Assembly: GCA_035763805.1 (NCBI GenBank)
Contig: DASUAL010000069.1
Coordinates: forward strand, 1 to 64,000
Source: DASUAL01 sp035763805
Lineage (GTDB): Bacteria > Gemmatimonadota > Gemmatimonadetes > Gemmatimonadales > GWC2-71-9
Length of the DNA: 64,000 nt
Direction of reading: 5' to 3'
The notes beneath the pieces are model-generated. The model was given only the letters and a program-made list of their open reading frames with translations, was not told the DNA's origin and made no database searches. A program made the translations under genes and the position numbers. Below are positions 48,568 to 56,630 of the stretch, piece after piece. Positions within the stretch are counted from its first letter, which is position 1, and each line of letters starts with the position of its first letter.

Positions 48568-50415
48568 CTAGGGCAGATCGCGGATGTCGGCAACGCGCCA
48601 CCCGAGCGGTGTCTTGCTGAACCGGATGACCTGGCGCAGGCGGGTCTCCCGTTGCGCTCCGCCGTTTGCCGGGACGTACGCGTAGAACGTCCGCACCGTT
48701 GCGCTCGCCGCATTCCCCCGCACGGTGAACCGCTCGACCGCGTAGCGCGCTTTGAGTTGCGTGTAGCGGCGGAAAAACCCGTCCCATGCGGCGACGTCCG
48801 GCTGCTGCATTCCCGGCATGAGCACCCGCAGGTTGCCCACCCGCTCGCTCGACACCGCGCGCTCCAGGTCCTGCAGGAGCACGTCGATCGCGGCCCGGGG
48901 ATCGGCCGGCTGCGGCGACGGCGGCGCCACCCCCGCGGCGACCCCTACCTGCTCGGCGTCGAGCGCCGCCAGCTTCGCCAGGGCGAAATCCATAGCGTTG
49001 CGCAGGGATTCGGCGCGCTGCAGTGACGTCGCGGCGCGCCCCGCCTCGGGCCGGGTCGCGAGCGCGCGCACCACGGGGGTTGCCCGGGTGATGGCTTGCT
49101 CGGCTTCGCGCCGCAGCGCCTCGGCCTCCCCCTGGGCCGTGCGGTACTGCGCCACCGCGCTCAGGTAGCCGCTCGCCGCGCGCGCCTGGTCGCCGCCGCG
49201 CACGGCTCGCTCCGCCGTCAGCAGGACCGTCTCCGCGAGCAGCAGGGTCGGTACGTTGTTCTTCATGGCACCCGCGCGCCGCGCCCGCTCGCGCGCGGCC
49301 AGCGCCGAGTCGCGCTGTGCCGTGAGCGCGGGGTTGAGCCCCGCCGGGAGCGGGTAGCCGAGGAGCTGATCGAGCGTGACGGTCGCGAGGACCACCTGCT
49401 CCGGCAGCGCGACCTCGGCCGCCGGCGGTGGCGCGTGCGACTTGTAGTAGAGGACGGCGGCAACCAGCGCGAGAGCGGTGAGCACCGCCGCGCGCCACTT
49501 GAGCGGTGCGTGGGTTACGAGGCGAAGCGCCGCGGCGGGGATCGGTGTCCAGGTTGGGCTCAGCCGCGCCGTCGGCTCCGACGCCCCTGAGAGCGCGGCC
49601 CGGATTCCGAACAACGCGGACTGCATCTGGCGGGCGGTTTCGTAGCGGTCTTCTGGCACCTTGTTCATGGCCTTCGCGATCACGCGCTCCAGGGCGGCGG
49701 GGATCGACGGCGCCATCGTGCGGAGGGGCTTCGGGTCGGTCGTCAGGACCTGGTACAGCACGCCGTGCACCGTCTCGCCCTCGAACGGTTTGCGGTACGA
49801 GAGGAGCTCGTACAGGAGGCACCCCACTGCAAACAGGTCGGTTACGGGCGTGATGGGGCCGTTGGTAATCTGCTCGGGCGCCATGTACGTCGGCGTGCCG
49901 ACGATCGCGCCGGAGCCGGTGACGTCCGCCGACTGCAGCCGCGCGATCCCGAAGTCCATGATCTTTACCGACCCGTCGGACGCAATGCGCACGTTCGACG
50001 GCTTGATGTCGCGGTGGATCACGCCGCGTCCGTGGGCGTAGGCGAGTCCCTGGAGCACCTCAATCCCGATGTCGAGCTTGCGCTCGAGCGCGAGCGGATC
50101 GTGCAGCGCGATCATCGTGGAGAGGTCGCGACCGTCCACCAGCTCCATCGCGATGAAGAGCTGCCCGTCGGCTTCGCCGAGGTCGTAGATCGTGACGATG
50201 TTGGGATGCTGGAGCGCGCCGGCGGCTCGCGCTTCGCGCAGAAAGCGGCTGCGTGCGTCGCGCGTGCGGCCGATGGCGGCGCTCAGAAGCTTGAGCGCGA
50301 CGTAGCGGCGGATGACCGAATCGTAGGCCTTCCACACCGCGCCCATCGCTCCCTCCCCGATGAGCTCGTGCAGCTCGAACTTGCCGACTTTGCGGTATTG
50401 ATCGGTGTGGGCCAT
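48568..50415 (-). CDS. Membrane Ser/Thr protein kinase
   Basis: A 615-aa receptor-like kinase. Kinase domain about 13-275: G-loop IGEGAMGAVWKAYD, Lys42, HRDIKPSN at 134-141 and DFG 154-156, with APE in the activation segment. One membrane helix near 312-324. The exported part is helical with repeated Arg/Ala stretches. It closes with an NTF2-like domain (DVLLQDLERAVSSERVGNLRV to GWRVADI) much like the C terminus of the kinase at 13168-15213. It lacks that protein's zinc ribbon. ATG 50415. The gene lies alone and converges with the small secreted-protein gene. Confidence 0.93.
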   Translation of the reverse strand: MAHTDQYRKVGKFELHELIGEGAMGAVWKAYDSVIRRYVALKLLSAAIGRTRDARSRFLREARAAGALQHPNIVTIYDLGEADGQLFIAMELVDGRDLSTMIALHDPLALERKLDIGIEVLQGLAYAHGRGVIHRDIKPSNVRIASDGSVKIMDFGIARLQSADVTGSGAIVGTPTYMAPEQITNGPITPVTDLFAVGCLLYELLSYRKPFEGETVHGVLYQVLTTDPKPLRTMAPSIPAALERVIAKAMNKVPEDRYETARQMQSALFGIRAALSGASEPTARLSPTWTPIPAAALRLVTHAPLKWRAAVLTALALVAAVLYYKSHAPPPAAEVALPEQVVLATVTLDQLLGYPLPAGLNPALTAQRDSALAARERARRAGAMKNNVPTLLLAETVLLTAERAVRGGDQARAASGYLSAVAQYRTAQGEAEALRREAEQAITRATPVVRALATRPEAGRAATSLQRAESLRNAMDFALAKLAALDAEQVGVAAGVAPPSPQPADPRAAIDVLLQDLERAVSSERVGNLRVLMPGMQQPDVAAWDGFFRRYTQLKARYAVERFTVRGNAASATVRTFYAYVPANGGAQRETRLRQVIRFSKTPLGWRVADIRDLP

Positions 50416-50492
50416 ACAGCTCGGGTCGGGCCGGACTGAACAATGTGGGTAGGAGGCGCGGGTCGGGCAACAGGCGCGCCGGGAAAAGCGCC

Positions 50493-51698
50493 CTAACGGG
50501 TGGCCCAGTCGTAAATGCGCCCGAGCAGGGCACGCGTGGCGTCGTCCATGGGAACGTCACGCCGCCGGAAGACGCGCTCGGCGATCGTCAGAAAGCCCTC
50601 CCTGGTGACCCGTCCCGCACCGGCCGCCGGCCGGGCCTCGGCCACCCCCCATGCGAACGGCGGCACGTATTTGGGCGGACGCACCGCGTCGAACACGTTC
50701 GCGCCCACGCCGATCACGGTTCCGGTCGCGAGCAGCGTCCCGATGGCGGTCTTCGCATGATCGCCGATCAGGCTGCCCAGAAACTGCAGACCGGTCTCGA
50801 TCGGGGTGCCGGCAACGTCGAGCCGAACGGTGCCGTACGTGTTCTTCAGGTTCGACGTGATGGTGCCGGCGCCCAGATTCGCCCAGCGCCCGATCACCGA
50901 GCTCCCTACGAATCCGTCGTGCGCTTTGTTCGCGTAGCCGAGAAAGGCGCACGATGCGAGTTCACCGCGGACCTTGCAGTGCGGTCCGATCGCCGAGGCC
51001 TTGATCGGCCCGCCGAGCAGGTGCGTGTTCGCGCCCGCCCACAGCGGTCCGTCGAGCCGCGTTCCCGCGCGCACGTCCACGCCGCTCTCGAGCACCACAG
51101 GACCCGCCCGCGTGTCGAACACCACGCCCGGTTCGACGGCGGCACCGCGCAGTGCGAGGAGGCCGGGGTCGCCGATCACCGTGCAGCCGCGGGGAATCGC
51201 ATCGCTGTCGCCGACCAGCACCGCGAGGTCCTCGGCGAGTAGCTGGTCGAGCGCCGGTAGGACGTCGTAGACGCCGTGCAGCACGAGGCCCGAGACTTCG
51301 ACCGCCGCGGCGTGCGGCTGGGGGCCGTTCCACGTGGCGCCGGGCCCGACGCCCCAGCCGACCGTGACGCCTTTGCAGCTGAGCCGAAAGGCGCCGTCGG
51401 GGAACGCGGGCGCGATGCCGCGCGGTGCAAAGGTGGACGAGCCGATGATCGCAGGGCCGGTAACGGGGTGCCGCGCGGTCACTGGGGGAACTCCGGGCTC
51501 GACGAACCCGGCGAGGTGGGGCAGCGCCATGATCTCGGTCGTTTCCGCGCCGACGAACGCCTCCCAGCGCTCGCGGATCAGGTGCGCTCCTGCACGCAGC
51601 TCCGAGAGCGGCCGCACGCCGGCAAACGGGGTCCATGCGGGTGCGGGCTCCGGATCGAGCAGGTACAGACCGGAGGGGGCGGGCGCGGGGGACGTCAC
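50493..51698 (-). CDS. GlmU-like sugar nucleotidyltransferase/acyltransferase (Bacteroidetes-type variant)
   Basis: A 401-aa protein. The N-terminal block GLYLLDPEPAPAW ... VRPLSELRAGAHLIRERWEAFVG matches the alternative GlmU family (sugar-1-P nucleotidyltransferase with left-handed beta-helix), in which RP-x-x-x-LR-x-G starts the nucleotidyltransferase-derived domain. The C terminus is a hexapeptide-repeat helix (IGPHCKVRGELASCAFLG, NLGAGTITSNLKNTYGTV, IGDHAKTAIGTLLATGTVIG) with the GAGTITSNLK motif typical of GlmU acetyltransferase halves. Probably involved in UDP-GlcNAc or similar nucleotide-sugar synthesis. GTG 51698 overlaps the manC stop. Confidence 0.82.
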   Translation of the reverse strand: MTSPAPAPSGLYLLDPEPAPAWTPFAGVRPLSELRAGAHLIRERWEAFVGAETTEIMALPHLAGFVEPGVPPVTARHPVTGPAIIGSSTFAPRGIAPAFPDGAFRLSCKGVTVGWGVGPGATWNGPQPHAAAVEVSGLVLHGVYDVLPALDQLLAEDLAVLVGDSDAIPRGCTVIGDPGLLALRGAAVEPGVVFDTRAGPVVLESGVDVRAGTRLDGPLWAGANTHLLGGPIKASAIGPHCKVRGELASCAFLGYANKAHDGFVGSSVIGRWANLGAGTITSNLKNTYGTVRLDVAGTPIETGLQFLGSLIGDHAKTAIGTLLATGTVIGVGANVFDAVRPPKYVPPFAWGVAEARPAAGAGRVTREGFLTIAERVFRRRDVPMDDATRALLGRIYDWATR

Positions 51699-52705
51699 AG
51701 CCGCTGCACCAACTCCTTCAGATGTTCCGCGCGGCCGGTCGACATGACCAGAGTGTGGCCGTTGGCGCGCACGACGATCATGTTCTCGAGGCCAACCACC
51801 GCAAGGTGCTCGTTCTCGGACCAGACGAGCGAGCGCCGCACGTCCTCGCTCAGTGTCACGTTTCCCACGATCACGTTGCCGCGCGGATCGGTCGGCCGGA
51901 TGCGGAGCAGGGCGTCCCATGACCCGATGTCGTCCCAGCGGAACGTGCCCGTGACGACCGCGAGCCGCTTGGTGCGCTCCAGGACCGCGATGTCCACGGA
52001 CCCCGGCGTCACTGCGGCGAAGAAGCCCGCGACGTCGCCGGCGCTGAGCTTCGGCCAGCCGGCCCTGAGCTCCCGCGCGTAGGCGCCCGCCTCGCCGAGG
52101 AACCGCGCCACCCCCCAGGCGAAGAGGCCGGTGTTCCAGAGCGCTCCCCGCCGCCGCAGCAGCGCGGCACGCGCCGCGCTCGGCTTCTCGACGAAGCGGC
52201 GCACCGTGCGGGCGCTTCCCAGCGGCTTGCCCGGCACGATGTAGCCGTAGCCAGTCTCGTTCCGGTCCGGCTTGACGCCCACGGTGACGAGCACGTCGTA
52301 CTCTTGGGCAACACCGAGCGCGTTGCGCGCGGCGGCGCGGAACGCGCGGTCGTCGCCCACCGCCCAGTCGGCGTGCAGCGAGACCATTTGGGCGCCGGGG
52401 TCGCGTTGCGAGATCCAATGGGCCGCCCAGGCGAGTGCGGGTGCGGTGGAGGCGGCGCGCGGCTCACTCAAGATCTGGGCGTGCGGGATTTGCGGCACCA
52501 CCGCGGCTACCTGGTCCACGAGGAACGGGCCGGTGAGGATCAGGATCCGCTCGGGCGGGACGAGGCCGTCGAGCCGGTCCACGGCTTGGACGAGGAGCGG
52601 CCGATCGCCCGCGAGCGGGAGCAGCTGCTTGGGCCGCTGCGGCGTCGACAACGGCCAGAAGCGGGTGCCGGAGCCTCCGGCGAGGATCGCGGCCCAAAGG
52701 CTCAT
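51695..52705 (-). CDS. manC: Mannose-1-phosphate guanylyltransferase
   Basis: A 336-aa nucleotidyltransferase making GDP-mannose for envelope glycans. The signature AAILAGGSGTRFWPLSTPQRPKQLLPLAG is intact, with FVEKPS, WNTGLFAW and GTFRWDDIGSWDAL as further motifs. It is the short, monofunctional form without the C-terminal isomerase domain. ATG 52705 overlaps the response regulator stop, and its own stop overlaps the GlmU-like gene. Confidence 0.93.
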   Translation of the reverse strand: MSLWAAILAGGSGTRFWPLSTPQRPKQLLPLAGDRPLLVQAVDRLDGLVPPERILILTGPFLVDQVAAVVPQIPHAQILSEPRAASTAPALAWAAHWISQRDPGAQMVSLHADWAVGDDRAFRAAARNALGVAQEYDVLVTVGVKPDRNETGYGYIVPGKPLGSARTVRRFVEKPSAARAALLRRRGALWNTGLFAWGVARFLGEAGAYARELRAGWPKLSAGDVAGFFAAVTPGSVDIAVLERTKRLAVVTGTFRWDDIGSWDALLRIRPTDPRGNVIVGNVTLSEDVRRSLVWSENEHLAVVGLENMIVVRANGHTLVMSTGRAEHLKELVQRL

Positions 52706-53109
52706 TGAAGCTCGCCGTGCGTGTCAGGGGCATCGCCCAGCATCCGGGCGATGCGCGTAGTGAGCTTGGTCGGGGAGAACGGCTTCGTGAGGAGCGTGGC
52801 ACCCAACCCCTCCGCCTCCTCGAGAACGCGGTCTTCTCCCTCGGCGGTGAGCACGATGACGGGGAGGGCGCGGGTCGCTACGGTCCCGCGCAACTCGCGC
52901 AGCAGGTCGAGACCTGAACCGTCGGGGAGGTGAAGGTCGAGGAGCACTGCGTCCACCGGAACGTCGGCATCGGCGAGCGCGGCGCGGGCGTGGCGGAGAG
53001 TGCGGGCGAGGCTCACGCTGTATCCGAGCCGCTCCAGGTGGGGACGCAGGAGCAGTCCGATGTGCGGTTCGTCGTCCACGACGAGGAGGTGCCGCCGACC
53101 GAGGGGCAC
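52702..53109 (-). CDS. Single-domain response regulator
   Basis: A 135-aa receiver domain without output domain. LLVVDDEPHIG gives the acidic pair, VDAVLLDLHLPDGSGLDLL the phospho-acceptor Asp, LPVIVLTAEGE the Thr switch and LLTKPFSPTKL the conserved Lys. Such proteins act as phosphate shuttles or by protein contact. Start GTG 53109. It overlaps manC by 4 bases. The partner kinase is unknown; the histidine kinase at 55458-56630 is the closest one. Confidence 0.9.
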   Translation of the reverse strand: MPLGRRHLLVVDDEPHIGLLLRPHLERLGYSVSLARTLRHARAALADADVPVDAVLLDLHLPDGSGLDLLRELRGTVATRALPVIVLTAEGEDRVLEEAEGLGATLLTKPFSPTKLTTRIARMLGDAPDTHGELQ

Positions 53110-53158
53110 AGAGGCTACGGCGCGGAGCGGGCCGAGCGCGTCACGCGGCCGCCCCCGG

Positions 53159-53512
53159 TCAGAGCAGCCCGGCGATCGCCGAGCGGTGGCGACGGAGGTC
53201 GTAGAGCAGCGCGCCCACGTTGGTGGACGGCTGGACCAAGACGGCGAGGAGGGCGTCGGCGTTCAGGACGGTGACCACGACCAACCCGGCGCCGAACTCG
53301 AGCACGCCGGTCCCGAACTCCCCGCGACCCGCCGCCTGGCCCAGCTGCGTCATCCCATTGATGACCGACGGCACCAGGGCGGCGACGCTGTCGGCGTCGA
53401 CGCCGTTCGCGGTGCGGGAATCGATGGGCAGGCCGTCACGGCCCACGACCACAACGGCGTCCACGCCGGCGCGGCGGCCCAGCGCTTCGACCACTTCGCG
53501 GATCGTCGCCAT
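53159..53512 (-). CDS. Roadblock/LC7 domain protein
   Basis: A 117-aa single-domain protein of the roadblock/LC7 fold, to which MglB, the GTPase-activating partner of the polarity switch MglA, belongs. VDAVVVVGRDGLPIDSR, ALVPSVINGMTQLGQAAG and LVVVTVLNADALLAVLVQPSTNVG follow the family pattern. No mglA is present here. Promoter TTGACT-N17-TAGCTT lies 9 bases before ATG 53512. It heads the minus-strand cluster with the response regulator, manC and the GlmU-like gene. Confidence 0.88.
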   Translation of the reverse strand: MATIREVVEALGRRAGVDAVVVVGRDGLPIDSRTANGVDADSVAALVPSVINGMTQLGQAAGRGEFGTGVLEFGAGLVVVTVLNADALLAVLVQPSTNVGALLYDLRRHRSAIAGLL

Positions 53513-53521
53513 ACGGCGGCC

Positions 53522-53550
53522 AAGCTAGGACCGGCGGGTGGCGAAGTCAA
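53522..53550 (-). promoter_or_regulatory. Promoter TTGACT-N17-TAGCTT for the roadblock gene
   Basis: On the minus strand, TTGACT (53550-53545), 17 bases and TAGCTT (53527-53522). Nine bases separate the -10 box from ATG 53512, implying a very short leader. It stands back-to-back with the promoter of the divergent lipoprotein gene. Confidence 0.65.
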
Positions 53551-53564
53551 GCAGCCACCGTGGG

Positions 53565-53594
53565 TTGACCCACTTGGACGACGTCCAGTATCTT
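53565..53594 (+). promoter_or_regulatory. Promoter TTGACC-N18-TATCTT for the lipoprotein/serS run
   Basis: TTGACC (53565-53570), 18 bases and TATCTT (53589-53594). Eleven bases separate the -10 box from ATG 53606. It probably drives the tight run from the lipoprotein through serS and the histidine kinase to pcrA and gatCAB, since no later gap is large enough for another promoter. Confidence 0.7.
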
Positions 53595-53605
53595 CCCCGC
53601 ACCGA

Positions 53606-54178
53606 ATGTCTTCCCCCCCTCGTTTTGCCGCGCCGACCATCGCCATCGTGGCCCTCGCGCTACTCACCGCGGCGTGCGGTGACGACATCGGGTTGCCAGC
53701 GGCCGGGATCCCGAACGTCGTGGAGGACGTCGCGCTGTACGCGCTCTCCGGCACGCCGATCTCCGCCCCGTCGGCGTTTCGGCTCGACGGCGCGGACAAG
53801 TTGGTGCGCACCGATCGGTCGGCGGCCTTCGACTTCGCCTTCAACTTCGATGCACTCAAGCGGGCCGTGCTCCTGCCGACCGGCGCGGCGGGGCTCGGCG
53901 ACGGCTCCGGTCTGCAGCGCACGGCGGTCGCCTTCGACTCGATCAAGGTTGCGCCGACCGGCGGCTACGTGTTCGACCAACCACTCGTCGTGGACTCGGG
54001 GACCGTGGCGATCGTGCGCTCGCGGCCCATCAACTGCCTCTTCGGCGCCACCGTGCCGCTGTACGCCAAGCTGCAGGTACTGGCGATCGATACGACCGCG
54101 CGCCGCCTCGACTTCAAGATCCTGGTCGACGAGAACTGCGGCTACCGCGGTCTCGAGCCGGGCATCCCGAAGCAGTAG
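53606..54178 (+). CDS. Lipoprotein, unknown
   Basis: A 190-aa exported protein. The signal peptide ends in the lipobox LLTAAC (Cys24). The mature part has VEDVALYALSGTPISAPSAF and long stretches of mixed strands, with two Cys (NCLFG, ENCGYRG) that may pair. No known family. ATG 53606 fits both promoter position and signal peptide; upstream in-frame codons belong to a shadow frame. It lies 3 bases before serS. Confidence 0.8.
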   Translation: MSSPPRFAAPTIAIVALALLTAACGDDIGLPAAGIPNVVEDVALYALSGTPISAPSAFRLDGADKLVRTDRSAAFDFAFNFDALKRAVLLPTGAAGLGDGSGLQRTAVAFDSIKVAPTGGYVFDQPLVVDSGTVAIVRSRPINCLFGATVPLYAKLQVLAIDTTARRLDFKILVDENCGYRGLEPGIPKQ

Positions 54179-54181
54179 CCC

Positions 54182-55468
54182 ATGATCGACCTCAAGCTGC
54201 TGCGCGCCTCGCCCGTGCAGGTGCGCGCGGCGCTCGCGCGGCGTGGCGATCCGAGCCTCACCAAGCTGCTCGACGAGCTCGAGGCGCTCGACATGAAGCG
54301 TCGCGCGCTCACCGGCCAGCTGGACCAGCTCAAGGCCGAGCGCAACGAGGCGGCCAAAGCGGACGCTCGCCTGATGAAGGACCAGGGTGCGCTCCCGTCC
54401 GGTGTGCGCGGGCAGCGTAAAGAGCTGGGAGAGCGCATCGCCGGGCTCGAGGCGGCGCTCAAGAGCGTCGAGGCGGACCTCGAGCACAAGGCGCTGTTCG
54501 TGCCCAACCTACCGCTCCCCGAGCTGCCGGACGGCGACGCGTCGCACAACCGGCTGGTCCGGACCTGGGGCGAGCCGGCGGCAGCGGGCGGACAGCCGCA
54601 CTGGGAGATCGCCGAACGGCTCGGCATCGTGGACTTCGCGCGCGGCGCGAAGCTGGCCGGCTCGGGCTTCCCCGTGTTCGTGGGCCTCGGCGCGAGGCTC
54701 GCGCGCGCCCTCATCAACTTCATGATGGATCTGCATGCACGCGAACACGGCTACGTCGAGGTCGAGCCGCCGTTCGTGGTGCGCCGCGACATCATGACGG
54801 GCACGGGCCAGCTCCCCAAGTTCGAAGAGGACGCATATCGCACCCACCCGGACGACCTGTTTCTGATCCCGACGGCCGAAGTGCCCGTGACCAACCTGCT
54901 CCGCGACGAAATCGTCGACGGTGCGAGGCTGCCGCGCGGCTACGTCGCCTATACGCCGTGCTTCCGGAGGGAGGCGGGCGCCGCGGGGAAGGACACCCGC
55001 GGCTTGCTGCGCCTGCACCAGTTCGACAAAGTCGAGCTGGTCCGCTTCTGCCGCGCGGTCGACTCGCCCGCCGAGCACGAGAAGCTCACGGCACACGCCG
55101 AGGAGGTCCTGCGACGGCTCGAGCTGCCGTACCGCGTCGTGCTGCTCGCCGCTGGGGACCTCGGGTTCGCGAGCGCGAAGACCTATGACCTCGAGGTGTG
55201 GGCGCCGTCCGTCGGCGCCTGGTTGGAGTGCTCGAGCTCGAGCACATTCACGGATTTCCAGGCGCGGCGTGCCAACATCCGGTGCCGCCCCAAGCCCGGG
55301 GAGAAACCCGAGTTCGTGCATACTCTCAATGCCTCGGGCGTGGCGCTGCCGCGCACGGTCGCGGCGCTGCTCGAGACCCACCAGCAGCCCGACGGCTCCG
55401 TGGTCCTTCCGGCGGCGCTGGCTCCGTACGCGGGGACCGACCGCCTGGTTCCCCCCGGTGGCGCGTAA
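54182..55468 (+). CDS. serS: Seryl-tRNA synthetase
   Basis: A 428-aa class II synthetase that charges tRNA-Ser (two such tRNAs are in this window). The N-terminal helical arm (about 30-105) grips the long variable arm. Motif 2 is YTPCFRREAGAAGKDTRGLLRLHQF, and motif 3 is represented by ALPRTVAALLETHQQPDGSV. TAEVPVTNL and EVWAPSVGAWLECSSSSTFTDFQARR are family blocks. ATG 54182, 3 bases after the lipoprotein stop. Confidence 0.98.
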   Translation: MIDLKLLRASPVQVRAALARRGDPSLTKLLDELEALDMKRRALTGQLDQLKAERNEAAKADARLMKDQGALPSGVRGQRKELGERIAGLEAALKSVEADLEHKALFVPNLPLPELPDGDASHNRLVRTWGEPAAAGGQPHWEIAERLGIVDFARGAKLAGSGFPVFVGLGARLARALINFMMDLHAREHGYVEVEPPFVVRRDIMTGTGQLPKFEEDAYRTHPDDLFLIPTAEVPVTNLLRDEIVDGARLPRGYVAYTPCFRREAGAAGKDTRGLLRLHQFDKVELVRFCRAVDSPAEHEKLTAHAEEVLRRLELPYRVVLLAAGDLGFASAKTYDLEVWAPSVGAWLECSSSSTFTDFQARRANIRCRPKPGEKPEFVHTLNASGVALPRTVAALLETHQQPDGSVVLPAALAPYAGTDRLVPPGGA

Positions 55469-56630
55469 CGCGGCACTGCGCCGGGCGGGGCCTCCCGCCG
55501 TGGTCGGGCTGGCGCTGCTCCTGGGCGGGATCACCTTTGGCTACGCGTGGGTGGTCGCGCGCCATCTGCGCGATGATGCCCGCGACACGAGCCGCCTGCT
55601 CGGCCGCGTGTTCGCGGGACTGAACGACCCCCGGCCCGACGCCGCCACCGATGCGCTGCTCGACCTCGCCGCCCAGGTCCGCACCCTTGGCATTCCGATC
55701 GCCGTCACCGACACGGCAGGCCGCATCACCGCGATGGACAACGCGCCGCTCTCCGGGGACGCCGACCCGGCTGCGCTCCGCCGGTGGATCGCTGATCTCG
55801 ACGCCGTGAACGCTCCGATCGAGCAGCCGGGCGTCGGCACCATTCATTTTGGCCCGCTGCCGCTCTCGCGGCGCTTCACTGTCCTCGCGGTGCTGCAGGG
55901 CGCCGTATTCCTGTGCCTCGCGCTGCTCGCGATGTGGGCGTACCGGGCGCGGCTCGCTGCGGCACGGGATCGCCTGTGGGTGGCGATGGCCCGGGAATCG
56001 GCCCATCAGCTCGGCACGCCCCTGATGAGCCTCACGGGATGGATTGACTACCTCCGGGAAAACCCGGGTACCACGGCCGCGGAGCTCGCCGATCATCTTC
56101 AGGCTGATGCCGAGCGCCTCGAGCGGGTCGCCAAGCGGTTCGAGCGGATCGGCCGGCCGGCGCGCCGCGAGCCGATCGCTCTGGGCGCGGTTGCGGAGCG
56201 CGTCGTGAGCTACTTCCGGCCCCGCCTCCCGACGCTCGCGAGCCCGGTCAGACTGTCACTCGCGGCGACAGGGCCCGGGCCTGCGGCGCGCGGTGATCCG
56301 GTGCTCGTCGAATGGGCGCTCGAGGCGGTGGTCAAGAACGCGATCGACGCGCTCTCCGGACGCGGCGGACGGATCGATGTCATGGTAGAAGCGGTGGGCC
56401 GCACGGCGCGCGTCAGCGTCCGGGACGACGGGCCGGGCGTGGCACCCGAGGTTCGGGCCCAGCTGTTCGAGCCCGGCCTCTCGACGAAACCCGGCGGGTG
56501 GGGGATCGGGCTGGCGCTGGCGCGCCGTATCGTGGAGCAGCAGCACGGCGGCCGCCTCAGCTACCGCCCCGCTCCGGGGGGAGCGGGAACCGAGTTCGTG
56601 CTCGAGTTCCCTCTCGCGCCATCGACATGA
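55458..56630 (+). CDS. Membrane sensor histidine kinase
   Basis: A 390-aa sensor kinase. Two membrane helices (about 12-33 and 140-161) flank a roughly 105-residue periplasmic domain with a PAS-like DTAGRITAMDN segment. The phospho-acceptor is His183 in RESAHQLGTPLMSLTGW. N box ALEAVVKNAIDAL, G1 RDDGPGV and G2 GGWGIGLALARRIVE complete the ATPase domain. GTG 55458 overlaps serS by 11 bases and gives a good first helix. No response regulator is adjacent; the nearest is at 52702-53109. Confidence 0.92.
   Translation: MARNAALRRAGPPAVVGLALLLGGITFGYAWVVARHLRDDARDTSRLLGRVFAGLNDPRPDAATDALLDLAAQVRTLGIPIAVTDTAGRITAMDNAPLSGDADPAALRRWIADLDAVNAPIEQPGVGTIHFGPLPLSRRFTVLAVLQGAVFLCLALLAMWAYRARLAAARDRLWVAMARESAHQLGTPLMSLTGWIDYLRENPGTTAAELADHLQADAERLERVAKRFERIGRPARREPIALGAVAERVVSYFRPRLPTLASPVRLSLAATGPGPAARGDPVLVEWALEAVVKNAIDALSGRGGRIDVMVEAVGRTARVSVRDDGPGVAPEVRAQLFEPGLSTKPGGWGIGLALARRIVEQQHGGRLSYRPAPGGAGTEFVLEFPLAPST

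Noticed and set aside
51699..52418. Fusion of the GlmU-like protein to an N-terminal nucleotidyltransferase in the same frame
   Set aside because: That part is the shadow of manC. The GlmU-like protein starts at GTG 51698, overlapping the manC stop.
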